This document shows, piece by piece, positions 17,910 through 26,543 of a DNA stretch of 40,892 nucleotides (position 1 is the stretch's first letter; each line of letters begins with the position of its first letter). The stretch lies in the NCBI RefSeq assembly GCF_003243465.1, contig NZ_QFQZ01000041.1:1-40892 (forward strand), in the 5' to 3' direction. Origin of the DNA: Caulobacter segnis. GTDB taxonomy: Bacteria > Pseudomonadota > Alphaproteobacteria > Caulobacterales > Caulobacteraceae. The position numbers and the translations under genes were made by a program. Under the pieces are notes generated by a model that was given only the letters and a program-made list of their open reading frames with translations, was not told the DNA's origin and ran no database searches.

Positions 17910-19130
17910 GTGAACGCTCCTGCGAAACCCAACGATTACTCGGCCTATCCGGACGCCAACGGCCGGTTCGGCGACTTCGGCGGCCGCTATGTGGCCGAGA
18001 CGCTGATGCCGCTGGTGCTGGATCTCGGCAAGGCCTACGCCGACGCCAAGGCCGATCCGGAATTCCAGGCCCAGCTCAAGAGCTACAACACCCACTACGC
18101 CGGCCGGCCCAGCCCGCTCTATTTCGCCGAGCGCCTGACCGAGCACTTCGGCGGGGCCAAGATCTATTTCAAGCGCGACGAGCTGAACCACACCGGCTCG
18201 CACAAGATCAACAACGCCCTGGGTCAGATCCTGCTGGCCATGCGCATGGGCAAGACCCGGATCATCGCCGAGACGGGCGCGGGCCAGCACGGCGTGGCCA
18301 CCGCCACCGTCTGCGCGCGCTTTGGCCTGCCGTGCGTCGTCTATATGGGCGCCACCGACGTCGAGCGTCAGAAGCCGAACGTCTTCCGCATGAACCTCTT
18401 GGGCGCGGAAGTCCGTCCGGTGAGCTCTGGGACCGGCACCCTGAAGGACGCCATGAACGAGGCGATGCGCGATTGGGTCACCAACGTGCACGACACCTAC
18501 TACCTGATCGGCACCGCCGCCGGCCCGCACCCCTATCCGGTGATGGTCCGCGACTTCCAGAGCGTGATCGGCGCCGAGGCGCGCGAGCAGATCCTGGAAA
18601 TGGAAGGCCGCCTGCCCGACGCGGTGGTCGCCTGCATCGGCGGCGGCTCGAACGCCATCGGCCTGTTCCACCCGTTCCTGAACGACGCGGGCGTGCGCCT
18701 GATCGGCGTCGAGGCGGCCGGCCACGGTGTTTCCACCGACAAGCACGCAGCCTCGCTGACCGGCGGTCGTCCCGGCGTGCTGCACGGCAACCGCACCTAT
18801 CTGCTGCAGGACGACGACGGCCAGATCATCGACGCCCACTCGATCTCGGCGGGTCTCGACTATCCGGGCATCGGCCCCGAGCACTCGTTCCTGCACGAGG
18901 TCGGCCGCGCCGAATATGTCTCGAGCACCGACGAGGAGGCCCTGGCGGCCTTCCAGCTGTGCTCGACCCTCGAAGGCATCATCCCGGCGCTGGAGCCGGC
19001 CCACGCCCTGGCTCGCGTCGGCGAGATCGCCCAGGAGCTGGGCAAGGACAAGATCGTGGTGATGAATCTCTGCGGTCGCGGCGACAAGGACATCTTCACG
19101 GTGGCCGAAGCGCTCGGACGTAAGATCTAG
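17910..19130 (+). CDS. trpB: Tryptophan synthase beta chain
   Basis: This 406-residue PLP enzyme joins indole and serine to make tryptophan, working in an alpha2-beta2 complex with TrpA. The PLP lysine is K99 in HTGSHKINNALGQ, and the phosphate loop is GGGSNAIG. I chose GTG 17910, 14 bases after the trpF stop, since the protein then begins MNAPAKPNDYSAYPDANGRFG as expected for the family. An upstream TTG at 17892, overlapping the trpF stop, is a weaker alternative. Confidence 0.97.
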   Translation: MNAPAKPNDYSAYPDANGRFGDFGGRYVAETLMPLVLDLGKAYADAKADPEFQAQLKSYNTHYAGRPSPLYFAERLTEHFGGAKIYFKRDELNHTGSHKINNALGQILLAMRMGKTRIIAETGAGQHGVATATVCARFGLPCVVYMGATDVERQKPNVFRMNLLGAEVRPVSSGTGTLKDAMNEAMRDWVTNVHDTYYLIGTAAGPHPYPVMVRDFQSVIGAEAREQILEMEGRLPDAVVACIGGGSNAIGLFHPFLNDAGVRLIGVEAAGHGVSTDKHAASLTGGRPGVLHGNRTYLLQDDDGQIIDAHSISAGLDYPGIGPEHSFLHEVGRAEYVSSTDEEALAAFQLCSTLEGIIPALEPAHALARVGEIAQELGKDKIVVMNLCGRGDKDIFTVAEALGRKI

Positions 19131-19142
19131 GACCGACCCCGC

Positions 19143-19970
19143 GTGACCAAAGACCGTATCGACCGCCGCTTTGCGGCGCTGAAGGCCGAGAACCGCGCCG
19201 GCTTCGTCACCTATGTGATGGCTGGCGATCCCGACGCCGCCACGACGCTCAGCGTGCTCAAGGGCCTGCCGGCCGCCGGCGCCGACTTCATCGAGCTGGG
19301 CTTTCCGTTCTCCGATCCGATGGCCGAAGGGCCGACGATCCAACGCGCCGCCCAGCGCGGCCTGAAGTCCGGCATGACGCTGCAAGGGACCCTGGACCTG
19401 GTCGCCGCCTTTCGCGAGGGCGACGCCGACACGCCGATCATCCTGATGGGCTACCTCAATCCGGTCCTGCACCGGGGCTTCGAGAGCTTCGCGGCCGCCG
19501 CCGCCAAGGCCGGGGTTGATGGCCTGATCATCGTCGATTGCCCGCCCGAAGAGGCCGACCCGCTGTCGGACGCGCTGGAGGCCGAGGGCATCGCCCTGAT
19601 CCGCCTGGCCGCCCCGACCACCGACGACGCGCGCCTGCCGATGGTGGTGCGCCGCACGTCGGGCTTCGTCTATTACGTGTCGGTCGCCGGGGTGACCGGC
19701 GTGAAGTCGGCCGACGCGGCCGAGGTCGCGCCCGCCGTCGAACGCCTGCGCAAGGCCTCGGGCCTGCCGGTCGCTGTGGGCTTTGGCATCCGCACGCCGG
19801 ACCAGGCCGCCGCCGTCGCCAAGGTGGCGGACGCGGCCGTCGTGGGCTCGGCGCTTGTGGATGAAATCGAAACCGCGGCGCGGTTGAACGAAAACGTGAC
19901 CGAGAAGGTTCTTCTAAAAGCGTCGGAGCTGGCTAAGGCTGTGCGTTCGGCGCGAGTCGGGACGAAGTGA
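19143..19970 (+). CDS. trpA: Tryptophan synthase alpha chain
   Basis: This 275-residue TIM-barrel subunit cleaves indole-3-glycerol phosphate and passes indole to TrpB. The catalytic Glu is E51 in FIELGFPFSDP. At the position of the second catalytic residue (Asp60 in E. coli, in ADGPTIQ) this protein has Glu, in AEGPTIQ (E62), a substitution the family signature allows. The start is GTG 19143, 12 bases after the trpB stop. The phosphate-binding GFGIRTPDQ and GSALVDEI regions are intact. Confidence 0.97.
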   Translation: MTKDRIDRRFAALKAENRAGFVTYVMAGDPDAATTLSVLKGLPAAGADFIELGFPFSDPMAEGPTIQRAAQRGLKSGMTLQGTLDLVAAFREGDADTPIILMGYLNPVLHRGFESFAAAAAKAGVDGLIIVDCPPEEADPLSDALEAEGIALIRLAAPTTDDARLPMVVRRTSGFVYYVSVAGVTGVKSADAAEVAPAVERLRKASGLPVAVGFGIRTPDQAAAVAKVADAAVVGSALVDEIETAARLNENVTEKVLLKASELAKAVRSARVGTK

Positions 19971-19982
19971 GGCTCTAAGGCT

Positions 19983-20909
19983 ATGGCTATGGCTGAACCC
20001 CAGGACCCGAAAAAGGGCGACAAGAAACAAGCCGGCGACCGCCGAGGCGGCGGCTGGCTGTCGCGGATCGCCCCCGGCGTGCGCGGCGCCTTCGCCAAGC
20101 GCGAGACGCCGGAGAACCTTTGGGTCAAGTGCCCGGACACGGGCGAGATGATCTTCCGCTCCGACCTGGAGGCGGCCCTGTGGGTCACGCCGGCCGGTCG
20201 CCACATGCGGATTGGGCCGGAAGCCCGCTTCAAGTTCACCTTCGATGAAGGCCAGTATGAGGTCCTGCCGAGCCCGTCGGTGGTCGAGGACCCGCTGAAG
20301 TTCTCGGACGGCAAGCCCTACAAGGACCGCCTGGCCGCCGCCCGCAAGGCGACCGGCGAGCAGGACGCCATGGCCATCGCCTATGGCAAGGTCGGCGGCG
20401 TCGACGCCGTGGTGCTGGTCCAGGACTTCGCCTTCATGGGCGGTTCGCTGGGCATGGCCGCCGGCGAGGGCTTCATCGCCGCCGCCAAAGCCGCGCTTGA
20501 ACGAGAAGTCCCGCTGATCGCCTTTACCGCCGCTGGCGGCGCGCGGATGCAGGAAGGCGCGCTGTCGCTGATGCAGATGGCCCGCACGACCCTGGCCATC
20601 AACGAACTCAAGGACGCGGCCCTGCCATACGTCGTGGTCCTCACCGACCCGACCACCGGCGGCGTCACCGCCTCCTACGCCATGCTGGGCGACGTCCACC
20701 TGGCCGAGCCGGGCGCTCTGATCGGCTTCGCCGGTCCGCGCGTCATCGAGCAGACCATCCGCGAGACCCTGCCGCCGGGCTTCCAGCGCTCGGAATATCT
20801 GGTCGAGAAGGGCATGGTCGACCGCGTCACGCACCGCAAGGAGCTGCCGCAGGTCCTGGGCTCGATCCTGGGCACCCTGATGATGGGCCGCGCCCGCAAG
20901 GCCGCGTAA
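19983..20909 (+). CDS. accD: Acetyl-CoA carboxylase carboxyltransferase subunit beta
   Basis: This 308-residue protein, with AccA, forms the carboxyltransferase that makes malonyl-CoA for fatty-acid synthesis. The crotonase-like domain has AFTAAGGARMQEGALSLMQM and LTDPTTGGVTASYAMLGDV. The N-terminal zinc ribbon is degenerate. Of the expected CPxC...CPxC set only C50 is kept, with T53, T69 and G72 in place of the other cysteines. I recall the same loss in other alphaproteobacterial AccD. The start ATG 19983 follows trpA by 12 bases. A second ATG lies two codons later. Confidence 0.96.
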   Translation: MAMAEPQDPKKGDKKQAGDRRGGGWLSRIAPGVRGAFAKRETPENLWVKCPDTGEMIFRSDLEAALWVTPAGRHMRIGPEARFKFTFDEGQYEVLPSPSVVEDPLKFSDGKPYKDRLAAARKATGEQDAMAIAYGKVGGVDAVVLVQDFAFMGGSLGMAAGEGFIAAAKAALEREVPLIAFTAAGGARMQEGALSLMQMARTTLAINELKDAALPYVVVLTDPTTGGVTASYAMLGDVHLAEPGALIGFAGPRVIEQTIRETLPPGFQRSEYLVEKGMVDRVTHRKELPQVLGSILGTLMMGRARKAA

Positions 20910-20916
20910 GGCGGTC

Positions 20917-22233
20917 TTGGCCGAGCATCTCCGCGCGCACGACGCCGCCCTCGAGCGGTTGAAGGCGCTGCATCCCAAGCTGATCGACCTGTCGCTGGAT
21001 CGGATGCGGCGGTTATGCGCCGCTCTGGGCGATCCGCAGGACCGCCTGCCGCCGGTGATCCATGTGGCGGGCACCAACGGCAAGGGCTCCACGGTCGCCT
21101 ATCTGCGCGCCATGGCCGAGGCGGCGGGCCTCAAGGTCCACGTCTTCACCTCGCCGCATCTCGTGCGCTTTTCCGAACGCATCCGTCTGGCCGGGACGCT
21201 GATCACCGACGACCACCTGGCCGATGTGCTGGACCGCGTCGAGGCTGCCAACGCCGGCCAGGAGATCACCTTCTTCGAGATCACCACGGCCGCCGCCTTC
21301 ATCGCCTTCGCCGAGGTTCCGGCCGATCTCTGCATCGTCGAGGTGGGGCTGGGCGGGATTCTAGACGCCACCAACGTCATCCAGCGTCCTGCGGTCAGCG
21401 TTATCGCCCCGATCGACATCGACCACCGCGAGTTCCTGGGCGACACGATCGCCCAGATCGCCGTCGAGAAGGCCGGGATCATCAAGCCGGAGGCCCCGGT
21501 GGTCTCGGCGCGCCAGCAGGGCGACGCCGAGGACGTGCTGGACACGACGGCCGCCCTGGCCGGCGTCGAGCTGACCCTGATGGGCCGCGACTTCGACGCG
21601 TGGAGCGAGCGCGGCCGACTGATGGTGCAGATGCAGGACCGGCTGCTGGACCTGCCCGCGCCCTCGCTGCCCGGCGAGCACCAGTTCGCCAACGCGGGCC
21701 TCGCCGTCGCCGCCCTGCTGGCCCTGGGCGATCCGCGCATCGACGAGGCGGCCATGGGCCAGGGGATCGCGAGCGCCGTCTGGCCCGCGCGCTTCCAGCG
21801 TCTGACCGCTGGCCCGCTGGCCGAGCGCGCCAAGGCCGCCGGCGCCGACCTCTGGCTGGACGGCGGCCACAACCCGCACGCCGGCCGCGCCGTCTCGCGC
21901 GCCGTCGCCGACCTCGCCGCCCGTGACGGCCGGCCTGTGGCCTTGATCGCTGGAATCCTGGCCAACAAGGACGCCACCGGCTTCTTCACGCCGTTCCGGG
22001 GTGTGGCGACCAAGGTCTTCACCGTGACCTTCGAAGGCCACGCCGCCGCCAGCGCCGCCGAGACCGCCGCCGCCGCCGAACTGGCCGGCCTGCGCGCCGC
22101 CGCCTGCGACGGCGTCGAGGACGCGCTGAGCCGGGCGCTCCAGCTGGAGCCGACGCCCCACGTGCTGATCTGCGGCTCGCTGTACCTGGCCGGCGAGGTG
22201 CTGGCGATGAGCCCCGAGACCTGGCCGACTTAA
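20917..22233 (+). CDS. folC: Bifunctional dihydrofolate/folylpolyglutamate synthase
   Basis: This 438-residue Mur-ligase-like enzyme adds glutamate to dihydropteroate and to reduced folates. The ATP-binding loop is HVAGTNGKGSTVAYL (about 48-62). Further motifs are TSPHLVRFSERI, FFEITTAAAF, VEVGLGGILDATN and LDGGHNPHA. The start is TTG 20917, 7 bases after the accD stop, with TAAGGCGG upstream. Gene order trpBA-accD-folC is common in Proteobacteria. Confidence 0.95.
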   Translation: MAEHLRAHDAALERLKALHPKLIDLSLDRMRRLCAALGDPQDRLPPVIHVAGTNGKGSTVAYLRAMAEAAGLKVHVFTSPHLVRFSERIRLAGTLITDDHLADVLDRVEAANAGQEITFFEITTAAAFIAFAEVPADLCIVEVGLGGILDATNVIQRPAVSVIAPIDIDHREFLGDTIAQIAVEKAGIIKPEAPVVSARQQGDAEDVLDTTAALAGVELTLMGRDFDAWSERGRLMVQMQDRLLDLPAPSLPGEHQFANAGLAVAALLALGDPRIDEAAMGQGIASAVWPARFQRLTAGPLAERAKAAGADLWLDGGHNPHAGRAVSRAVADLAARDGRPVALIAGILANKDATGFFTPFRGVATKVFTVTFEGHAAASAAETAAAAELAGLRAAACDGVEDALSRALQLEPTPHVLICGSLYLAGEVLAMSPETWPT

Positions 22234-22270
22234 GGGCGTAAGGCTGAGGGACGCCGATAGGGCGGCACGG

Positions 22271-22292
22271 CCCGCCGAACATCCTCGGCGGG
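22271..22292 (+). other. Hairpin downstream of folC
   Basis: A perfect 8-bp stem, CCCGCCGA with its complement TCGGCGGG around a 6-base loop, lies between folC and the small lysine-rich ORF. No U tract follows, so it may be an RNA-stabilising or processing structure rather than a terminator. Confidence 0.4.
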
Positions 22293-22318
22293 CGCGCCCG
22301 TCCTGGCAGGAACCGCCG

Positions 22319-22426
22319 ATGGCCAAGGGTCAGAAGAAGTCGAACAAGGAAATCCGCAAACCGAAGGCCGACAAGAAAGCCCCGCCTCCGGCGGTTTCGC
22401 CCTTTATCGTAACCGGCAAGAAGTAG
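22319..22426 (+). CDS. Small lysine-rich protein of 35 residues
   Basis: This short ORF starts at ATG 22319, with a good GCAGGAA ribosome-binding site 7 bases upstream. It encodes a very basic peptide beginning MAKGQKKSNKEIRKPKADKK and ending in SPFIVTGKK. It has no membrane segment or signal peptide. I recall similar MAKGQ..SN.E.RKPK small proteins annotated as hypothetical in other Proteobacteria, so it is probably real. The high charge suggests nucleic-acid or ribosome contact, but no function is known. It lies 85 bases after folC. Confidence 0.65.
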   Translation: MAKGQKKSNKEIRKPKADKKAPPPAVSPFIVTGKK

Positions 22427-22432
22427 GGCCTC

Positions 22433-22469
22433 AAAGAAAACGCCCGCCCCGGACGGACCGGAGCGGGCG
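22433..22469 (-). terminator. Rho-independent terminator of trxA
   Basis: A 12-bp stem with one mismatch (22441-22452 against 22458-22469, loop ACGGA) is followed on the minus strand by TTTTCTTT. It lies 27 bases beyond the trxA stop and is a textbook intrinsic terminator for the minus strand. The plus-strand side has no U tract. Confidence 0.8.
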
Positions 22470-22495
22470 CTTCAAACTTCAGCGGAAGGAGGCGC

Positions 22496-22828
22496 TTAGG
22501 CCGCCTGGACGCCGGCCTCGTTCAGCCATTCCAGGATCTTCTGCTTGGGCATGGCGCCGACCTTCATCGAGGTCATCTGGCCGTCGCGGAACAGCATCAT
22601 GGTCGGGATGCCGCGGACGCCGTAGCGCGACGGGGTCGTCGGGCTGTCCTCGATATTGACCTTGGCGATCGTGACGACGTCGGCCAGCTCTTCCGAGAGC
22701 TGCTCCAGCGCCGGGGCGATCTGCTTACAGGGACCGCACCACTCAGCCCAGAAGTCGACCAGCACGGGCTTGCTGGCCTTCAGGACGTCGGATTCGAAGG
22801 TGGCGTCGGTCACCGCAACGGTGCTCAT
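22496..22828 (-). CDS. trxA: Thioredoxin
   Basis: This 110-residue cytoplasmic disulphide reductase has the active site WCGPC, with C31 and C34, in VDFWAEWCGPCKQIAP. The cis-proline region GIPTMMLFRDGQ is present, and the length is exactly that of classical thioredoxins. The start ATG 22828 has CTGGAG 8 bases upstream. It lies 129 bases downstream of addA, with an addA terminator between, so it probably has its own promoter. Confidence 0.97.
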   Translation of the reverse strand: MSTVAVTDATFESDVLKASKPVLVDFWAEWCGPCKQIAPALEQLSEELADVVTIAKVNIEDSPTTPSRYGVRGIPTMMLFRDGQMTSMKVGAMPKQKILEWLNEAGVQAA

Positions 22829-22885
22829 GGCTTGCTCCAGTCTGGCGTCGCGCGGCGGTGTCCGGCGCGGAGGACGCGGTGAATT

Positions 22886-22912
22886 CCAAAATTGCCCGGA
22901 TTCGCTCCGGGC
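22886..22912 (-). terminator. Probable terminator of the addB-addA transcript
   Basis: On the minus strand a 7-bp stem, GCCCGGA with TCCGGGC around a 5-base loop (22894-22912), is followed by AATTTTGG. It lies 46 bases past the addA stop and upstream of trxA. Confidence 0.5.
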
Positions 22913-22957
22913 GGTTGCACAAACATGTAGGAGGACGATGCGCCTCCGGCAACGGCC

Positions 22958-25900
22958 TTAAGCCAGGCGGGCCAGCGCCTCGGCCATCACCTTTTCTGGA
23001 ACCGGCATCAGCTTGGGACCATCCGTCCACACCAGGGCGGCCTCGATCGCCCGACTAGGAAACACCTCGCGCAGCACGGCCGCATAGACCGCCATCTGGG
23101 CCAGATAGGCCGGATCGGCGTCCTCGATGCGGTCGGGCGAGGGACGGTTGGTCTTGTAGTCGACGACCAGCACCCGGCTTTCGTCCACCACCAGCCGGTC
23201 GACGCGGCCCGAGACCGCCAGGCCCTTGGGCAGGTGGGCGCTAGTCCCGGCCAGGGCGACCTCCGCGCGAGAGCCCGGGCCGAACACGGCCGAGAACCGC
23301 GCGTCGTCCAGAACGCCGAAGGCGGCCGCGGCCATCTCGTCGCGCTGGTCCTCGGTCAGGTCGCGCTCGGCCGCCAGCAGTCGCCGCGCGGCCGCGGGCC
23401 GCTGGTCCGGCGCCAGGTCGGGCAGGATCTGCAGCAGCTTGTGTACCAGCTCGCCCCGGCGGTAGCGGCCCAGGCCGGCGACGCGCGCCAGCGGCGAGGG
23501 CGCGGGGACGCGGGCATTGTCCTCGATCCGCGACGGGGCGGCGTAGCGAGCGGCCGCCGGTTCGGGCGGGGCGTCGTGGGTCATCCAGGCTGGCGCGGCG
23601 GCCGAGACGCGAACGTCTTCCTCGACGCGCGGCGCGGGGGCGGGGTCCGGGCCGTAGCGCAGGAAGGCGGTGTCATCCTCGCCGATCGAGCGCACGTGCG
23701 GGGCGATGTCTGGATGGGCGAAGGCGGCGCGGACGGCCGCGTACCAGCCGCCGACCTTGTCGTCCTTGGTCCGCGCGTCGATGCGGCCGCACAGGATCAG
23801 CCGGTCCCGGGCCCGGGTCAGCGCGACGTACAGCAGGCGCAGCGCCTCCTGGCTTTCCTTGTCCTCGCGCAGTTTCCGCGCCTTGGCCGAGGCCTCGCAG
23901 TCGCCCTTGCCGCTGGCGCACCACAGCAGGGCGCCGTCCTCGGTCACCAGCAGCGGCGAGCCGCCGGCCCCGCGCTTCACCGTGGTCTCGGGCAGGAAGA
24001 CGATCGGCGCTTCCAGCCCCTTGGAGCCGTGGGCGGTCATCACCCGCACTTCGCGACGGGCGCCCTCCATCTCGCGCTTGACGATGATGTCCAGGGCCGC
24101 GAAGTCGGCGACCAGGGCCTCGAGATCGCGCACCCCGCGCTGCTCGGCCTCCATGACCTGGGCCAGGAACTCGTCCAGCGCTTCTTCGGCTTCGGCGCCC
24201 AGGCGGGTCAGCACCTTGGCCCGGTGCGAGCGGCCGGTTTCGTCGGCGAGACCCAGCCAGGCGGCGTAGAACTCGAACGGCTGCCGTCGGCGCCCCTCGA
24301 CCAGCGCCCAATCCAGCACCGCTCGGGCGGCGGCCCATTCAGAACGCTCCTCCGCCCGCCGCTGCAGCTCGGCCCAAAGCGTGGCGCGGCGGCCCTTGGC
24401 CAGGGCGTAGACATCTTCGTCGGCGAGGGCGCAGAACGGCGTCTTCAGCAGGGCCGCCAATGTCAGGTCGTCATCCGGGAACAGCACGAAGCGGCCCAGC
24501 GCCAGCAGGTCCTCGAAGGCGATGTGGCTGGACAGGGACAGGCGGTCGGCGCCGGCCACCGGCACGCCGCGCCGCTTCAGGGCGCGGATGATCTCCTCGA
24601 ACAGCACCTTGCGGCGGCGGACGAGGACGAGGATGTCGCCGGCGTGGGCGGCTCGATGGCGGCCCAGCTCCTTGTCGAACACCGCGTCGCCGCGCCTCAG
24701 GATCGCGGCCGTCTCGGCGGCGATGGCTTCGGCGAGCCGTCGGTTGGCGCTGCGCTCGCCCTCGGCGTCCAGCGGCGCCTCCCAGGCCTCGCGTTCCTCG
24801 CCGGGCAGTTCGCGGGTCAGGGGCCACAGGTCGACGCAGCCCGGGTGGCCGTGGCGGAACAGTTCGTGGCGGACAAGGTCGTGGCCGACCGGCGGCGGCA
24901 CGCCTTCGCGGGTCTCGGGATCGGAGAACAGGGCGTCGACGAAGCTCAGAACCTCGTGGGTCGAGCGGTACGACACCGTCAGCGGCACGCCCTTGCCGAC
25001 CGCGCCGACCGCCTCGATCCGGGCGATATAGCCTTGGGTCTCCTCCAGCAGGCGCGTGGGGTCCGCGCCTTGGAATGAATAGATCGACTGCTTCTCGTCG
25101 CCGACGATGAACAGGGTGCGTTCGGCGCGGCGGCCGCTCCAGCCTTCGGACGTCTCGCCGGCGAAGAAGTCGGCGGTCAGGGCGCGCAGGATTTCCCACT
25201 GCTCGGGGGCGGTGTCCTGGGCCTCGTCCAGCAGGATGTGATCGACGCCGCCGTCCAGCTTGTAGAGCACCCAGGCAGCCTCGACCTTCTCGGTCAGCAG
25301 GACGCGGGTCTTGTCGATCAGGTCGGTGAAGTCGAGCGCCCCGCGCGCCGCCTTCTCGGCCATGTGGCGCTCGATATAGAGGCCGGCCAGCAGCAGGGCG
25401 CTCTCGGTGTCCTCGGCCACCTTGGCGGCGCGGACCTGTTCCCGGGCGGTCTCCAGCTTGGCCTGTTCCAGCAGCAGGGCCTCGCGCAGGTCCTCGCGGC
25501 TCTTCAGACCCGAGGTCTTGGCCGGCCAGGTCGCGGGCGTCCCTTCGCCGCCCTCGGTGAACAGGGCGCGCAGGGCCAGCTCCAGGGTGGCGTCCGGATC
25601 GCGGGCCACGGCGGCCAGGGCTTCGGCGTACTTGGCGTCCTGCTTGCCGCCGCCGTCGAACAGCACGGCCGCGGCCGCGCGCCAGGCGCCGAGGTCGAGC
25701 CGGGCCATGGCTCGCGCGGCTAGGTCCTCGGCCGAGGTCGGCGCGTCGAAGCCGCAGCGCTTCCAGGCGTCGGCGATGGCCTCGGCCAGGCCGCCGCAGC
25801 GCTGGACATAGGCCATGATCTGGCCCCGCCGCGCCTCGAAGCCCGTGAACATCGCCTCGAAGCTCTGGAAGTCCAGCGCCACCGAGAAGCGGGCATAGGC

Positions 25901-26419
25901 CTGGGCGAACGCGTCGTCGTGGGTGTCGACCCAGTTCGCGACGGCGCGACGGGCGGCGCGGGCGATGGCGGCGCCGGCTTGGTCGTCCATCACCGTGAAG
26001 CCCGGCGAGACGCCGGCCTCCAGCGGGAAGCGCCGCAACAGCTTCTCGCAGAAGGCGTGGATGGTCTGAATCTTAAGGCCGCCTGGGGTCTCGAGCGCCT
26101 GGGCGAACAGGGCGCGGGCCTTCGACAGGCGCTCGGCGTCATAGACCGCGCCGTCGCCGACCAGCTTGATCAGCTCGGCGCGGAGGTCCGCGTCGCTGGT
26201 GACCGACCACTTGCCCAGCCGCTCGAACAGGCGGCGCTGCATCTCGGCGGCGGCGGCCTTGGTGTAGGTGACGCACAGGATCGCCTCGGGCGCGACCTTG
26301 GCCAGCAGCAGGCGCGCGACCCGGTCGATCAGGGTCTTGGTCTTGCCCGAGCCGGCGTTGGCCGTGACGAAGGCCGAGATCGCCGGATCGGCTGCGATGC
26401 GCTGAGGGTCGATCATCAT
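22958..26419 (-). CDS. addA: Double-strand-break repair helicase/nuclease AddA
   Basis: This 1153-residue protein is the UvrD-like helicase and nuclease subunit of AddAB, which resects DNA ends and loads RecA for recombination. The Walker A loop is TANAGSGKTKT (19-29), and the DEXX-like box is LLDEAQDTAPEQW. Later helicase motifs include GDEKQSIYSFQGADP and VMTAHGSKGLE. The C-terminal RecB-type nuclease has VVDYKTNRP. I chose ATG 26419 (or 26416). The frame is open further upstream, but that part is a palindromic repeat element. The ribosome-binding site GGGGAG lies inside that element. Confidence 0.95.
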   Translation of the reverse strand: MMIDPQRIAADPAISAFVTANAGSGKTKTLIDRVARLLLAKVAPEAILCVTYTKAAAAEMQRRLFERLGKWSVTSDADLRAELIKLVGDGAVYDAERLSKARALFAQALETPGGLKIQTIHAFCEKLLRRFPLEAGVSPGFTVMDDQAGAAIARAARRAVANWVDTHDDAFAQAYARFSVALDFQSFEAMFTGFEARRGQIMAYVQRCGGLAEAIADAWKRCGFDAPTSAEDLAARAMARLDLGAWRAAAAVLFDGGGKQDAKYAEALAAVARDPDATLELALRALFTEGGEGTPATWPAKTSGLKSREDLREALLLEQAKLETAREQVRAAKVAEDTESALLLAGLYIERHMAEKAARGALDFTDLIDKTRVLLTEKVEAAWVLYKLDGGVDHILLDEAQDTAPEQWEILRALTADFFAGETSEGWSGRRAERTLFIVGDEKQSIYSFQGADPTRLLEETQGYIARIEAVGAVGKGVPLTVSYRSTHEVLSFVDALFSDPETREGVPPPVGHDLVRHELFRHGHPGCVDLWPLTRELPGEEREAWEAPLDAEGERSANRRLAEAIAAETAAILRRGDAVFDKELGRHRAAHAGDILVLVRRRKVLFEEIIRALKRRGVPVAGADRLSLSSHIAFEDLLALGRFVLFPDDDLTLAALLKTPFCALADEDVYALAKGRRATLWAELQRRAEERSEWAAARAVLDWALVEGRRRQPFEFYAAWLGLADETGRSHRAKVLTRLGAEAEEALDEFLAQVMEAEQRGVRDLEALVADFAALDIIVKREMEGARREVRVMTAHGSKGLEAPIVFLPETTVKRGAGGSPLLVTEDGALLWCASGKGDCEASAKARKLREDKESQEALRLLYVALTRARDRLILCGRIDARTKDDKVGGWYAAVRAAFAHPDIAPHVRSIGEDDTAFLRYGPDPAPAPRVEEDVRVSAAAPAWMTHDAPPEPAAARYAAPSRIEDNARVPAPSPLARVAGLGRYRRGELVHKLLQILPDLAPDQRPAAARRLLAAERDLTEDQRDEMAAAAFGVLDDARFSAVFGPGSRAEVALAGTSAHLPKGLAVSGRVDRLVVDESRVLVVDYKTNRPSPDRIEDADPAYLAQMAVYAAVLREVFPSRAIEAALVWTDGPKLMPVPEKVMAEALARLA

Positions 26420-26424
26420 GACTC

Positions 26425-26535
26425 TGCTCCCCTGCTGGGGGAGCTGTCGCGAAGCGACTGAGGGGGCCAGCTGGACGTTGGCCGAGCTGTCCCCTCCGGC
26501 CCGCTGGGCCACCTCCCCCTGAGGGGGAGGAGAGA
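26425..26535. repeat. Palindromic intergenic repeat element between addB and addA
   Basis: About 110 bases contain four successive hairpins: GCTCCCC/GGGGAGC (26426-26444), GTCGC-GAA-GCGAC (26446-26458), GGCCC-GCT-GGGCC (26498-26510) and CCTCCCCC-TGA-GGGGGAGG (26512-26530). This composition resembles the dispersed short palindromic repeats I recall from Caulobacter chromosomes. It separates addB from addA in what would otherwise be a tightly overlapping operon, and could affect RNA stability or partial termination. Confidence 0.7.
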
Positions 26536-26543
26536 CATGACCC

